The notes beneath the pieces were generated by a model. It was not told the origin of the DNA. It did no database searches and saw nothing but the letters and a program-made list of their open reading frames with translations. Made by a program: the position numbers and the translations under genes. A DNA stretch of 64,000 nucleotides from Perognathus longimembris pacificus (lineage: Eukaryota > Chordata > Mammalia > Rodentia > Heteromyidae), in contig NC_063166.1 in NCBI RefSeq assembly GCF_023159225.1, positions 46,555,149 to 46,619,148 on the forward strand, in the 5' to 3' direction. This document shows positions 11,506-22,597 of this stretch, piece after piece. The first letter of the stretch is position 1. Each line of letters opens with the position of its first letter.

Positions 11506-11668
11506 TTCTCTCTCTCTCTCTCCCCTCTCTGTGTCTGTCTGTTTCTGTCTCTCTGTCTCTGTCTGTCTCTCTCTCTATTTGTCTCTTTCTCTGTTTCTCT
11601 CTCTCCCCCTCCTCTCTCTCTCTCTCTGTTTCTCTCTCTCCCTCTCTCTCCTCTTTCTCTCTATCTCC
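11506..11668. repeat. (CT)n / (TCTG)n polypyrimidine microsatellite
   Basis: About 160 bp of CT, CTGT and CTCC units, all pyrimidine apart from scattered G and A. Open frames across it on both strands (Ser/Leu-rich or Arg/Glu-rich) are simple-repeat artefacts. Confidence 0.95.
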
Positions 11669-11885
11669 ACTCCAGTTGGAGGCAGAATCATTTACCATGA
11701 CACCACTCCTGCCATGATGCGTTGCCATTTGTCCTAGACAGCAACAGAGGGCACAGCCATAGTATTACACAATTACAAATTTCCAAAGTGTGAGCTAAAT
11801 GAACCTCTCTTTATAAGGCTACTTATAAGTAGTCTTACGTCAGGTGGTTCATTATAGTCATGGAAATTTGACAAAGGATTTTTTT
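11669..11885 (+). mobile_element. 3' part of a MaLR-like LTR
   Basis: CTCCTGCCATGATGCGTTGCC, then GTGTGAGCTAAATGAACCTC..CTTTATAA, then a terminal TCATGGAAATTTGACAAAGG, follow the order of the 3' half of mammalian MaLR LTRs (CATGATG, GTGAGCCAAATAAACC, CTTTATAAG, final CAnnnACAAAA-type block). Diverged and probably ancient; the exact subfamily cannot be named by eye. Confidence 0.6.
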
Positions 11886-13417
11886 CTTTTTAACAGATGA
11901 TTTCTACTTTCTTCATAGATATATGGAGAAATCCTTCATAGAAATTCCTCTCCATTGGCTGGAATGAATTTCCAATTTGCCAAATATTTTACCTGGGTAC
12001 AGTGCAGATTAGTACAATATAGATTTCTAAACATAATACAAATAAGCTACTGATGGAAAATATTTTGCAAACTCTATTTGGAATAATTGCCATATTATTC
12101 AGTTTTTGTAACCCTTAAGATGAAGGAAAGGAAGTGTGAGGAAATAACTTACTCAAAGCAACCAAAAGAAGGTACCTGTCTAGCTAGCATTTCCTAACAC
12201 CATGAGTGCCTACAATAGACATTTGTCCAGAGAGAAGGCCATTGTCAAGGCTGCAACTATTTCCAATTCCATTTCCCTTTACACCTCAGTTAATTTTAAG
12301 TGCATTATAAACTAGAGATGTAAGAATGACACTATCCAGTGTAACTTTCTAAAATGATGCAAACACACAACTCTGCAGCCTAATATATTCACATGTGTTT
12401 TTTAAGTACTTGAAATGTGCCATGTGTGGCTGCAAAACTGAAAAACAAACATGTATTGCTTATAAATGGCCTGGTCTCAGGTATTGTATTTTCCCAGTAT
12501 AAACTGATGAAGAGAAGCCTGCTCATTACCATGTTTACAAAAACAAAACAATACACTAAATTAAACATTCAGGAATCAAGCACCAGTGAAAGGAACTACA
12601 CCATTGTGCAGGTGAAATTATGGTATTTATTGAGCCAAAATATGTTTACTGTCAGTCTATACAAAAGGAAGGCTGGATACTAATAGCAAATGCATGATTC
12701 TATTTTCATCTCCGTATGTCTCTGTTTATTTATCTCTGTATCCAGAAGCAGAAACTTCAATGGGGCATCAGAGCTCATTTCTGGGTGATGAAATTATGAG
12801 AATATCAATTAGGAATCTCTGTTGGCAGGCACAGAAGCCAATTCCAGTTCCATTAGGCAAGTGCTGTTTACTTAAGAAGAGACAAAAAATACATTAACTC
12901 ATATTGAATCTGAGAAGAAAGTAAGAGGCAGGAGACAACATGGGAAAGAACATATATCTAATGATGCACAAAAGAGGAGAAAAATTCTATGCTGTATCAC
13001 TGCACAGCTCTGTGGTAACAAATTTAGAAACTCAAAGGCTTCCAAATTGCTCAGACATTAAACCTTTACCTCATAGACTTCAAGCCAATCCAGGGGATGT
13101 TTGGGAAAGAGTGTAAGATGGCAAAGATTAAATCCTGTCCCTAGCTATGCTCCAAGCATAGAAAGGACACATTTTGGCATTTTGGCAGTTGGTAGCATTC
13201 TGCTAGTACAAACAAGGTCTTGGCCTGTGGCCTTGGATCTATGTCTACAAGTTATTCCTGAGATCTTTATTCTGCCTGTTTGTAAGAAGCATGTTCCAAG
13301 TAGTCTCACAAAGAGGGAATGATCTTTGGAGATTGTGATAAAATAAGAATAAGCATTCTAGACTTCATTCACCACTCCTTTAGTTGACTTTTAAAATCAC
13401 TGACTCTAGAACTAAAC
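11886..13417. other. Unique DNA, no gene seen
   Basis: About 1.5 kb without a recognisable repeat or exon. Open frames of 60-90 residues at 12417, 12694 and 13101 on the plus strand show no domain, signal or codon regularity. Confidence 0.45.
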
Positions 13418-13490
13418 ACAGGGCTCAAGTGGTAGAGCATCTGCCTTGCAAGTTTCAGGCACTGATTTCAACACATAGTACCACCAAGTA
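13418..13490 (+). mobile_element. Diverged ID-like monomer
   Basis: CAGGGCTCAAGTGGTAGAGC..CTGCCTTGCAAG is a tRNA-derived ID-like head (A-box region). A degenerate B-box region (CTGATTTCAACAC) and AGTACCACCAAGTAATAAG follow. No second monomer. Confidence 0.65.
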
Positions 13491-14294
13491 ATAAGAATGA
13501 GAATGATGATGGTGATAATAGTCATCATGATAGTAAATCGACTTGAAGGTACATAGCTAAGCAATGTATCATTGATTTCATACCAGCTTTGCTCTAGATA
13601 ACTGTTCTGAGCATGGGCCATGATGACAGCCATCTCCTAGGGTGTTTTTCTGGGAACTGGAAGCCAGTTAGATCCGTCTAAGACTGATCAGAACCACAGA
13701 TTCTTCTCTCAAGTGCAGGAAAATATCTGATATCTCTAGATCAAACAGTGCTCATGGATCATGCTAACTCCATCAATATTCTGCACATACATCCCATAAT
13801 GAACTATGAAGATCAAGTACTCATGGGCAGACCACAGGTTAGTTAACTCAGTTTCTCTCACCTTTCTTTACACCTTAAGCCACCTTGTTCCTTTCTTCCC
13901 TAAGCAGCCCTCAAATCTATCCTCTGAGCGAAAGATTCAAGACTTTTTCATTACTGTAATTGACCTTCTTGAGAATAAACTCTTTGTGTTTTTCAAAATT
14001 TTGTCATTGCAGATATTGTCATATTGCATGAGAGGTAAAATAGGCCCAGCTTGATTATCATTCTCCTGAATTGTGCAAAAATTTCAACAAATGTCTAGAC
14101 AAATAAGAATACAAACATAAATATGGATATATTAGTCAAATTTTTTCTGAGTTTAGGACCTTTTTCTAGCAATTATATTTCTTAAATGGTAAGTTCATAT
14201 TTTCCCACTTCTCAAAGTACATTCTGTAATTGAGGAATCTAACAGAATCCAGATTTTTCCCTTGTGTAATTGCGTCATTATTTTGACATAAAAC

Positions 14295-14327
<33 letters not shown>

Positions 14328-14486
14328 CAAATTATCCACTTTGTTAGGCATGCTAGATTTTTAATAGTTAATTATCTTTTACTATTTCTTTTGGTATTTT
14401 CTCTACTTTTTCAGTAATTTTCTTTCCTTTGTTTCTTATGTTTCTCAGTATTTTAACAATTTATTATTTATATTTTTCCTAATTAG
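13491..14486. other. Unique AT-rich DNA with a short (TA)n tract
   Basis: No gene is recognised. A (TA)n run of about 25 bp lies at 14297-14321. The plus-strand open frame at 13806-14054 (82 residues) has no recognisable motif. Confidence 0.45.
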
Positions 14487-14501
14487 CTAATTTATTATTT
14501 T

Positions 14502-14691
14502 TTGTTGGTTTTTTTTGCCAGTCCTGGAACTTGAACTCAGGGCCTGAGCACTGTCCATGGCTTCTTTTTGCTCAAGGCTAGCACTCAACCACTTGAGCCA
14601 CCACACCACTTCTGCCTTCTTTGTATATGTGGTACTGAATATTCGAACCCAGGGCTTCATGCACTCCATCACTAGGCCACATTCCCAGCCC
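14502..14691 (-). mobile_element. IDL-Geo-type dimeric SINE, old diverged copy
   Basis: On the plus strand it starts with poly-T and GCCAGTCCTGGAAC and ends CATTCCCAGCCC, the reverse complement of the dimer. Duplications CTAATTTATTATTTT lie at 14487-14501 and 14692-14706. The left monomer is mutated (GAATATTCGAACCC), indicating an older insertion although the flanks match well. Confidence 0.88.
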
Positions 14692-14714
14692 CTAATTTAT
14701 TATTTTATCATTAA

Positions 14715-14790
14715 TAATACAGTGCTAGGAATTGAACACAGCACCTTGTACTTGCTGGGAAAGTGTGTAGCACTGAACTATATACCGTCA
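14715..14790 (-). mobile_element. ID-like monomer fragment
   Basis: AGTGCTAGGAATTGAACAC..GTGTAGCACTGAACTATATACC is the reverse complement of an ID-like head with degraded A and B boxes. It lies directly beside the dimeric SINE but is separate and older in appearance. Confidence 0.55.
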
Positions 14791-17343
14791 TTCTATTTAG
14801 AACAGTAGTTAGGGTCTCATTGGTGACCAACTTAATCTAGGAAGTGTTGAGTTGTGAACTCACTATTTATAGTGAAAGGTAGTCTCTTTGCTAATGTATT
14901 TGATCCACGTAGGTACTTTAAAACTTTAACCAGTTTCCTACCTCTTTCACTAAGCAATTCCATTGCACAGACTAATTCTTTTGCTTTATCTTTCTCTTCG
15001 TTATATGTCCTTCCCACCCTATTTCATCAAAGTTGGGCAGTGACTTTTGTGTCAACTCAGCTAGCGTAAATAATGGAGAGCCACAGGCTTTTTCCCACAG
15101 ACCTGCAGTGGGGACATAGGACCCTCCCCCCAAACCAGTGAAAGCTCTGTGCATTTCTATGCATTTTTTTATGCATTCTCAAATTGGATCATTTTAGTTT
15201 TACTGTTGAACGGTGATGATTCACAATGAATTCTAGACACCCATGGTTGGGCATGTCCATAAACTTATTTTGATTTATAATTTTCTTTTCATAATCTTAA
15301 TTGTCTTTCATAAAGAAATGTAGTTGATTTGGGTAAAGTTTAATTATCTAATTTTGTTTTAAGGGGGCATGGCTTTAGTGTCATGTCCAGGAATTTTCTT
15401 ATGTTCAAGGTCCCACAGAATGTTTCTTATAATTGTTGCTTCTTTCTTTCTACAACTTATGTGTTTAAATCTGCTATGAGTTGACGTGTGTGTACGTGTG
15501 TGTGTATATGTGTGTGCATAGAGTCCATTGTCAAAATTCATATACCCTATTCATGTAATTTTTTATGTGAGAAGGGTATTTACCTCATACAATTTCTATC
15601 ATCATAGCTTTGCCCAAAGTCAGGTGGCTGTGCTTGTGTGAAGCCACCCTTGGGCTTGGGGTGACACTCAAATACATAATGGTGTTGGATAAGATAATTC
15701 AAACTCTAGTGGGTTCAAATTTCCCCTAAGACTAAGCTTTTGTTCCATTATATCTGTTTTAATTTTGTTTTTAATTTAATTTAATTTAGTTTAATTTTGT
15801 ATTTTTCCTGTGTGTTCCCTAGAGAATCTTTCCTTCATTGAGTTTTCAATATTAATCATAGCATTTACTTATGAAGCCACCTCTATATTAGATTTTTTGA
15901 GGACTAAAGAAAAAACTAGAGTATTTTAGATAAACAAGTACAGACTTTTCCTTATTATGATACATTTTTATTTTACTATTTTACATTTCTAGTTGCTCTA
16001 GTGAGGTAATGTGTGTAAATATGCTCTTTGTGTCTCCTCTCAATATCATATTTTACTTGGCTATTTTTAATCTCTTTACATCTTTCTATTTCACTTTCCA
16101 TATTTCTCTAATTTACTCTCCAAGATTACATACTTTAGTGATTTGCCTTCCTTTTCCTCCCTACTTTTAGTGCAATTTGTTCCTGAAATGGCTTTATCTG
16201 TCCTTTCAGATCTTGACTAAATTGTCCACTTCTAATTTTGCCTCCTTAAATATAACCCTACCTTTTGTTTCATATCCTCTCATTTAAAATATAGTCCCAT
16301 AGTCTCCATAATTTACTATGAAGTATATGAAGTGATTTTGTGTGAATTATTACTACAGGAGCAATCATTCTGCCAACAGATCAGATTGTACGAATGTTAA
16401 TCTATCTATCACTGCTTGGTTCTGTGATTTAGACTCCATCATTCTCATGTTTGAAATAAGAACCATAATAATATGGATTTAGTCATAAAACAACAGCCCT
16501 GGGAAGGAAACTTGCTTAGTAAAGTACAAGGGGTGCACTGATGTGGAATATGGAATTGGATTCAATAACTTCAGAATCCTAGAATGACAAGTGTCATGCA
16601 GAAGTGCTTAGTGTTTTGTAGACAAAGTCTTCTGGCTGTAAATAACCATAAAATCACAGGAGAGGTTAGTGTTAACACTTGCATTGGGTCTGTGGCTTGT
16701 TTGTTATATTGTACTATAAGGAACGTATATAAGAAACATCTATCTTGTTTCTCTCAAACCAGAATGTAAAACTCTTAGTGTACACAATTACATTTTATGT
16801 CAGCATATGAAATATTAATGACTTTTGTTAGACTCACATACCTAGACTGGTGTATCCACAGAAGCGTGATTGAGGCAGAATGGGCACTTTGTTAAAAAGA
16901 CTATGTCAGAGACACACGCATATATCCTAATGCTTTCTCTAGATCTTTCTTTACAAAGCTTTGCTACCACAAATTAGGTGATGTGCTCTGCAGAAAAGAA
17001 ATGCATAGTTTCTGTGAGTCAATATTATAGATTCTAAAAAAAGGAAACATAAAGGCCACAGTGAGTCCCTAGTAAAGTTGGGACTTACAGAAATTAGGCA
17101 ATAAATATAGCCTTTTAAATCCATTCCATGGTGAATCTATCAGATTCAAAGGTCTAAAATGCATTTTGTCCACAGTAACTGTTGCCCAGCAGGTTTCCCA
17201 AAGACTTTTACAGGTATTTTATGATAGAAATTTCCATGAAAGCATTTGGAGCCCACCTTCCTCAACCAGAACAGAAGGTACCACATGCCTTGTAGGTAGG
17301 TTCACAGATATTTTTGTCCCTTTAAATTGTTAGATGGTTCTGG
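14791..17343. other. AT-rich DNA with a probable ancient L1 fragment
   Basis: About 2.5 kb without a gene. The part near 15290-15600 (TTTAATTATCTAATTTTGTTTTAAG, then a TG-rich stretch and ..CATACCCTATTCATG) looks like an old minus-strand L1 remnant, low confidence. A short (TG)n tract lies at 15486-15519. The rest shows nothing I recognise. Confidence 0.35.
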
Positions 17344-17458
17344 TCCCTCCTCCTCCCTCCTCCCCCCTCCTCCTCTCCTCTTCCTCCTCTCCTCCTCTCT
17401 TGCTCCTCCTCCCCCTCTTCCTCCCCCTCCCCCTCTTCTTTCTTCTTTCTTCTTCTTG
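17344..17458. repeat. (CCT)n polypyrimidine tract
   Basis: About 115 bp of CCT, CTCC and CTT units, almost purely pyrimidine. It directly abuts the tail end of the next SINE (minus orientation), so it probably grew from that SINE's purine-rich tail. Confidence 0.92.
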
Positions 17459-17690
17459 TGTGTTTATGCCAGATCTGGCACTTGGACTCAGAGCCTGGGG
17501 GCTGTCCCTGAGCCTCTCTGTGCTCAAGGCTTGAACTATAGCTCCACTTCTGGCTTTTTTAGTGGTTAATTGGAGATAAGAGTCTCACAGACTTTCCTGC
17601 CCAGGGTTGGCTTCAAATGTCAATCCCCAAAATCTTAGTCTCCTGAATAGTTCAACTCCAGGAGGGAGCCACCAGTGCCCAGCTCTGAAC
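17459..17690 (-). mobile_element. 7SL/tRNA composite SINE (B1-dID-like)
   Basis: Read on the minus strand: a 7SL-like left part (GGGCACTGGTGGCTCCCTCC, then a degenerate TACTCAGGAG block), then the tRNA-like right part GTGGAGCTATAGTTCAAG..GAGCACAGAG. The order 7SL then tRNA-like is the B1-dID plan known from several rodent families. Diverged, no clear target duplication. Confidence 0.82.
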
Positions 17691-17949
17691 ATGTTTCTTA
17701 TTACATTCTTACTTGACTTAGCTCTTTGGTTCATATAAAGAAAAACAACTTGGATAATGATCATAAATTTCTACTAAACACAGTATATTAATGGCATCTG
17801 ACATTAAAAAATGCAATCTATTTAAGCCAATGAACAAAACAACTAGTTTTGTCATTTAGTTATTTAGTTGGCAACTGTTGTCAGGACAAAAATGTCATTT
17901 CTTTTAGTCTGTGACAGTAGTACATTTTTTAAACAGAGGAGTCTTAAAA

Positions 17950-18092
17950 TCAGCCTGTCCTTGACCCTTAGCTTTTGTGCTGAAGGATAGCATGCTGATA
18001 TACTTGAGCCACAGCTCCACTTCTAGCTTTTGAGATATGAATCTGAAAGGACTTTTCTGCCTGGGCTGGCTTTGAATCAAAGTGAGGCATTT
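17950..18092 (-). mobile_element. Diverged composite SINE fragment
   Basis: The reverse complement gives ATTCAAAGCCAGCCCAGGCAG then GTGGAGCTGTGGCTCAAG, the linker and right half of the composite SINE. The 7SL head is replaced by the AT microsatellite that follows. Confidence 0.7.
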
Positions 18093-18296
18093 CAATATAT
18101 ATACATATATGCATATATGTATATATACGTATATAAGTATACATACATGTATATACATATGTATGTATGTATGTATGTATATATGTATATAGAGAGAATA
18201 TATATACTGCTGATGTACACATACATGTATATACATATGTATATATGTATGTATATATGTATATATGTATATATAGAGAATATATATACTGCTGAT
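18093..18296. repeat. AT-rich (TATG/TATA)n array with an internal duplication
   Basis: About 200 bp of ATAT, TATG and TACA units. A 22-bp non-simple block, AGAGAATATATATACTGCTG plus AT, occurs at 18193 and again 82 bp later at 18275, so one segment was duplicated. Tyr/Ile/Met-rich open frames across it are artefacts. Confidence 0.92.
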
Positions 18297-18655
18297 TTTT
18301 AATGGGAATGCACAATCCATTAATGTGTAATAAAATATGAATTTTTTTCTAAGTAAAACTTAGCAACTCAGATTCAATCCAACTCTCTATGTATCCTGTA
18401 CATAGTGCTGTGGCTAAACTAGGCTGAGATACAGCCCACACCTGTTGATCAGTGGAATTTTACATTAGTTATGATCCCAAACTGACTCTATCAGCTGTCC
18501 CAATACCACACCCAGTTCTCATTATGCTCTCACTGTCCACAGAGCACAGCTGTACTTTTTATCAACATTTCAATCACTTTTTATCCTTAGTTGATGATTT
18601 TGATACCTATCCTGCAGAAAGTTTGAGGCAATTATAAGAGAACATTCATAGACAG
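18297..18655. other. Unique DNA
   Basis: No repeat or gene is recognised; one 61-residue open frame without motifs. Confidence 0.4.
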
Positions 18656-18912
18656 ATACCAGTGACTTACTCCTGCAACCCTAACTACTCAGGAGGCTGA
18701 GATTTGAGCATCATGATTTAAAACCAGCCCATGCAGCAAAGTAAGAGAGTCTCTTAGCTCCAACTAATTATCAAAAAAAGAAAAAAACTGAAAGCAGGAC
18801 TGTGGCTCAAGCTGTAGAGCAGTAGCTCTGAGAACCAAAGGTCAGGAGCAGTGCCCAGACCCTGAGTTCAAGGTCCAGGACAGGCAAAAACACAAACAAA
18901 CAAACAAAAAAG
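18656..18912 (+). mobile_element. 7SL/tRNA composite SINE
   Basis: Left part CAACCCTAACTACTCAGGAG, clearly 7SL-related; then AAACCAGCCCATGCAGCAAAG and the right part CAGGACTGTGGCTCAAGC..CCTGAGTTCAAGGTCC. The tail is (CAAA)n. Confidence 0.88.
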
Positions 18913-19261
18913 AGAATAACTCATCACTTTTATAAATGACTTTTATAACTCACCTCATAGCTACCCACACCCACAACAAATGTTCTCTCCAACTTCATTT
19001 CTGAAAGCACTTTCTCCTGTCCCTTCTTGGTTACATAAAAATAACACTCCAGCAACACTCTGCTCTCATTGAGGCTTCTCTCAACTGCATTGCTCATGTC
19101 AGCATATACACATGCTGCTCTTCCTTCCATATTAAATCCCAGCTTGAAAAACACATTCACTGTTTTGTTACCCTCTTTCTCATAAGGGGATATTTTTGCT
19201 AATTATAATAGATATCTCAATGAATATATTCATCCACATCATTCCATAAAAGTATTTTTGT
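18913..19261. other. Unique DNA
   Basis: Nothing recognised. A 76-residue minus-strand open frame shows no domain. Confidence 0.4.
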
Positions 19262-19592
19262 TTCTTGTGGTCCTGGGGTTTTGAGCCCAGGGTCTTATAA
19301 GGAAGGTGCTCTTATCCTTGCTCTCAGTTCTGTTTTGTTTTATAGTTATTTTTTGGATAAGAGCTCAAATTTTTGCCTGGGACTGGCCCTGAACTTTGAT
19401 TCTCCTAAGTATGCTTTTTGTGTAGCTGGGATGGCAGATGTGTATTCCCACCATACTTGGCTTATTTGTTGAGATAGGGATCTTGACAATGTTTTTCCTT
19501 AGATGGTCTCAAACAGTGAACTTTCTAATCTCTGCCGACCAAGTGTCTTAGATTACAGCTCTAAGCCACCTTGCTCAGCCTAGAAATTCTTT
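19262..19592 (-). mobile_element. Old 7SL-related SINE cluster
   Basis: Two adjacent pieces, both minus strand. The left piece ends in GTGTAGCTGGGATGGCAGATG; the right piece has GAGATAGGGATCTTGACAAT, ATGGTCTCAAAC and TCTTAGATTACAGCTC, the inverted B1/Alu-type 7SL signature. Strongly diverged; boundaries are approximate. Confidence 0.6.
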
Positions 19593-22589
19593 TCAATAAC
19601 CTCCAATAGTTAAATCCAGTGGTCAAATCTCAGTCCTTATCTTAAGTTGACCTAAGAAAAGATCATAGAAACACAGCACAATACTCCTTTTACTCTGGTT
19701 TCCTCATACTCCACCAATTGCTCTTCTCAGTTCCTTTTGTTATTATTTATTATATTTTCCCTGATCACAATAGAAGAATCACAGCCCCAGGACTTTTCAA
19801 CCAAAAATCACATGTGTTCGTCTCCCTCCAAAAAGCAGCCCAAATAGCCTTTTCAGGTCTTGTTTAGGTCCTGTTTGTCATCCAGGAACAAAAATATGGT
19901 GAGTCCCATGGAAATGCTGTGCAAAGACATATTTTATATTTGCCTGGAAGACTCACAAAGCTCCTCTGTCCACTTCAAACAAAAGATGCCCCTATAATGT
20001 GTAGGGTATGAGAATATGGTGAGATAACCCTTTGAAGGCTAAACCAAAGCACCTCGAATTTAGAGGCTAGAGAACAGAGAAATCACTCCTGAATCCTGTA
20101 CTAAGTAACTTGAATGTTTTCCTTTCTGAACTGAAAAGATGAATTTGCACTAAAGCATAAAAAGACCAGTGGTTATAATTGAGGTATTTTTTAAGGTGTC
20201 CTGTCACTAGGGTACTCATTGCCCAGGCTTGAGAAACAATACATCAATGTTAACTAATACTTTCTCTTAGTGAGGGTGAATTTTCCTCACACCCAGGGGT
20301 TTCTTGGTAGGAATCCCTAACAAAAATTTATTATTTTTTTCTATTTTTCATTTCTACCTTCATTAAGTTTCCTGTTGTGCTTCTCCCCTACACGTCCTTT
20401 CACTTTATTAAAGCTCATCTGTGGAAATTATCTTCCACTAAAGAGCATAAATAAACCTTTATTTAGCAAGCTGTGGAAATTAAGGATACAGAACAGAGAC
20501 GATGGAGCTCATTAGGCACCAATGTCACCAGTGCTGTCTTCACTCATTACTCACTCGTGTCACTGATTGCTTTAACAGAAGAGGAAGCCCACCTCCCCTG
20601 TGGATCATCAAATCATTCTCTATGGGTGTCACAGAAGACGGAAGACAGGCCAGCAGGCCCTGGAGCCTTGGTGCTCTAAGAGACACTGGGGGAGGATAGC
20701 ATTAATTAGACAGAGTTCCAGGCTTGTGTGCTCATTCTCTTCCTCCCCCTGTTTTCAATTCTCTCTATATATACATAATAGAACACAAGGTAAGGTAAGA
20801 TAGTAAGTTGAAGGAGTCCTCCTCTGGGAATTTTATACTCAATATTTTCAAGGAACAAGTTCAGAGGATCCAAAAGCAGCATTTATCACTTTCATTGTGG
20901 GTAGTTTCTTCCTGCTATAAACTTTGGTTTGCAGAATCAGTGTTTATAGAGACACCTTAGAACTGGTTCTACTGCTGAAGCATTGAGAAGCATAATTTAA
21001 CCAAAGTAATAGAAATATAGGTGCACATTTCATCAATAGCTTTGTTCAAATTCTTTTCCCAGGAAATAGAAACTATAATGTTCAGCTTCGGAGCCAGTTA
21101 AAAGGTTAATGGCCCCTTTGGTATATATATGGGAGAAAAGTACAAGAAAGTATTGTCTGCATAAAAGATAATGGTAATTTGTCATTGGCAGCATCTTATG
21201 AGAAGGGACTGAAAGAATTTATGACAGAATTGGAAGGGATATTTGATGTAACCCTGCTCAAACACGTAGATTTAGTGACATTCATAGGACCCATTCTGAC
21301 AGGCCTTATGGAGTGAGATGTGGCCCAGGCAGTCCTGGCCTTCATCTCTCAAAAGCTGCTTGGAACAAGTGTGTTCTCCTTGTAATGACAAGACAGAAAT
21401 GAAGGGATGAGCAGCTATAAGTGGTGACTTACTTAGCAATGGCTGGTAATTTGTTTCCCATGGTCACAAGACTGGTTAAAGCAAAACAAAAACAATTTAA
21501 AAATCACCAACATTTGCAAAACTCCTCGTCTCAGGTACAAAACAAACTCCTTTGTCTCAGGTACAAACACAAGGCTTCTTGGTTCTTTCATAAAGTCTTA
21601 TTGTGACTTTATAAAGTCTTACTATGATTAATATCTCCCTTCCTTATTTCATAGGCCAGGAGAATACAAAGAACTAGTAGACAGCAGTAAACAAGGGAAG
21701 AAGTAAGAGCTAGTAGAGAGCAAATAAAGGAATGAAGAAGTAGGGCTATTCAAGTTGGAAGCTGTTGCCCCTTCTGGGTCATCAAAAATCAGTAGCAGAA
21801 TAGATTTAGGTGCAGACACACAAATACAAATACTTCAGGACTCATCTCTGGACTCAAAAGAGATGTAACTCAAACAATAGAATGAAAGTTTCTAGGGACT
21901 GAAATGGGAAAAAAAAAAAAAAAGGATAGGCATTGGTCCAAGAGATGACTTCCAGCTAGAACATGAATAAGTCTTGGAGATCAAATGTACATCCTAGTAA
22001 TTATAGTTAATGCCAATGTGTTACACGCCTAAAATATGCTGGAAGCTAAATTTTCTCATCATAAATGTTCTCATTACACACATTCAAAGTGGTAATTTTA
22101 TGAAGGGATAAGCTTGATATGGCAATTGCTTCCATGCAGGCACCTAACAGAACATATATACACATATGTAGATATATAATATATATGCATGCATATGTAT
22201 ATATATATGCATAAATATGTGTATATGTATTATACATGTTTACACAGTGCATTATGCACAAATACACTCCATATTTGTGTACGTGTATATGCATGTATTA
22301 TATGTACGTGCATTACATGTGTACACATGCATTCTATGCATATATGTGCATATGTATTATGTGCCTGTGTGCATGTATTGTATATGTACATGTTGTTTGT
22401 ATACATGTGTGTATGTGCATATGTGTGTATATGTCATATTTTATTTTTATCAATAATTCCTCAATAAAGCTTGTGAAAATCAGTACATAATCTTTACTAA
22501 TAGGTCTGTTGAAAGGAGATGGTATACAATCCAACAAGGAAGTAGCCAGTTAAGAAAGAAGAAGCAGCGATGTTTGTCAGTTCCATTAT
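19593..22589. other. Unique DNA with one AT array
   Basis: Three kilobases between SINEs and L1-B with no recognised gene. The part near 20470-20800 has a somewhat higher GC content, but its overlapping open frames (up to 68 residues) show no domain. An A15 run lies near 21909-21923. An AT/TG array occupies 22153-22437. Confidence 0.4.
22153..22437. repeat. (TATG/TGTA)n array
   Basis: About 285 bp of alternating TATG, CATG and TGTA units, mostly alternating purine-pyrimidine. Cys/Met/Tyr-rich open frames in several phases here are artefacts of the repeat. Confidence 0.9.
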
Positions 22590-22597
22590 AAGAATTG

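Noticed and set aside
11475..11737. Ser/Leu-rich and Arg/Glu-rich open frames
   Set aside because: Translations of a CT/GA microsatellite.
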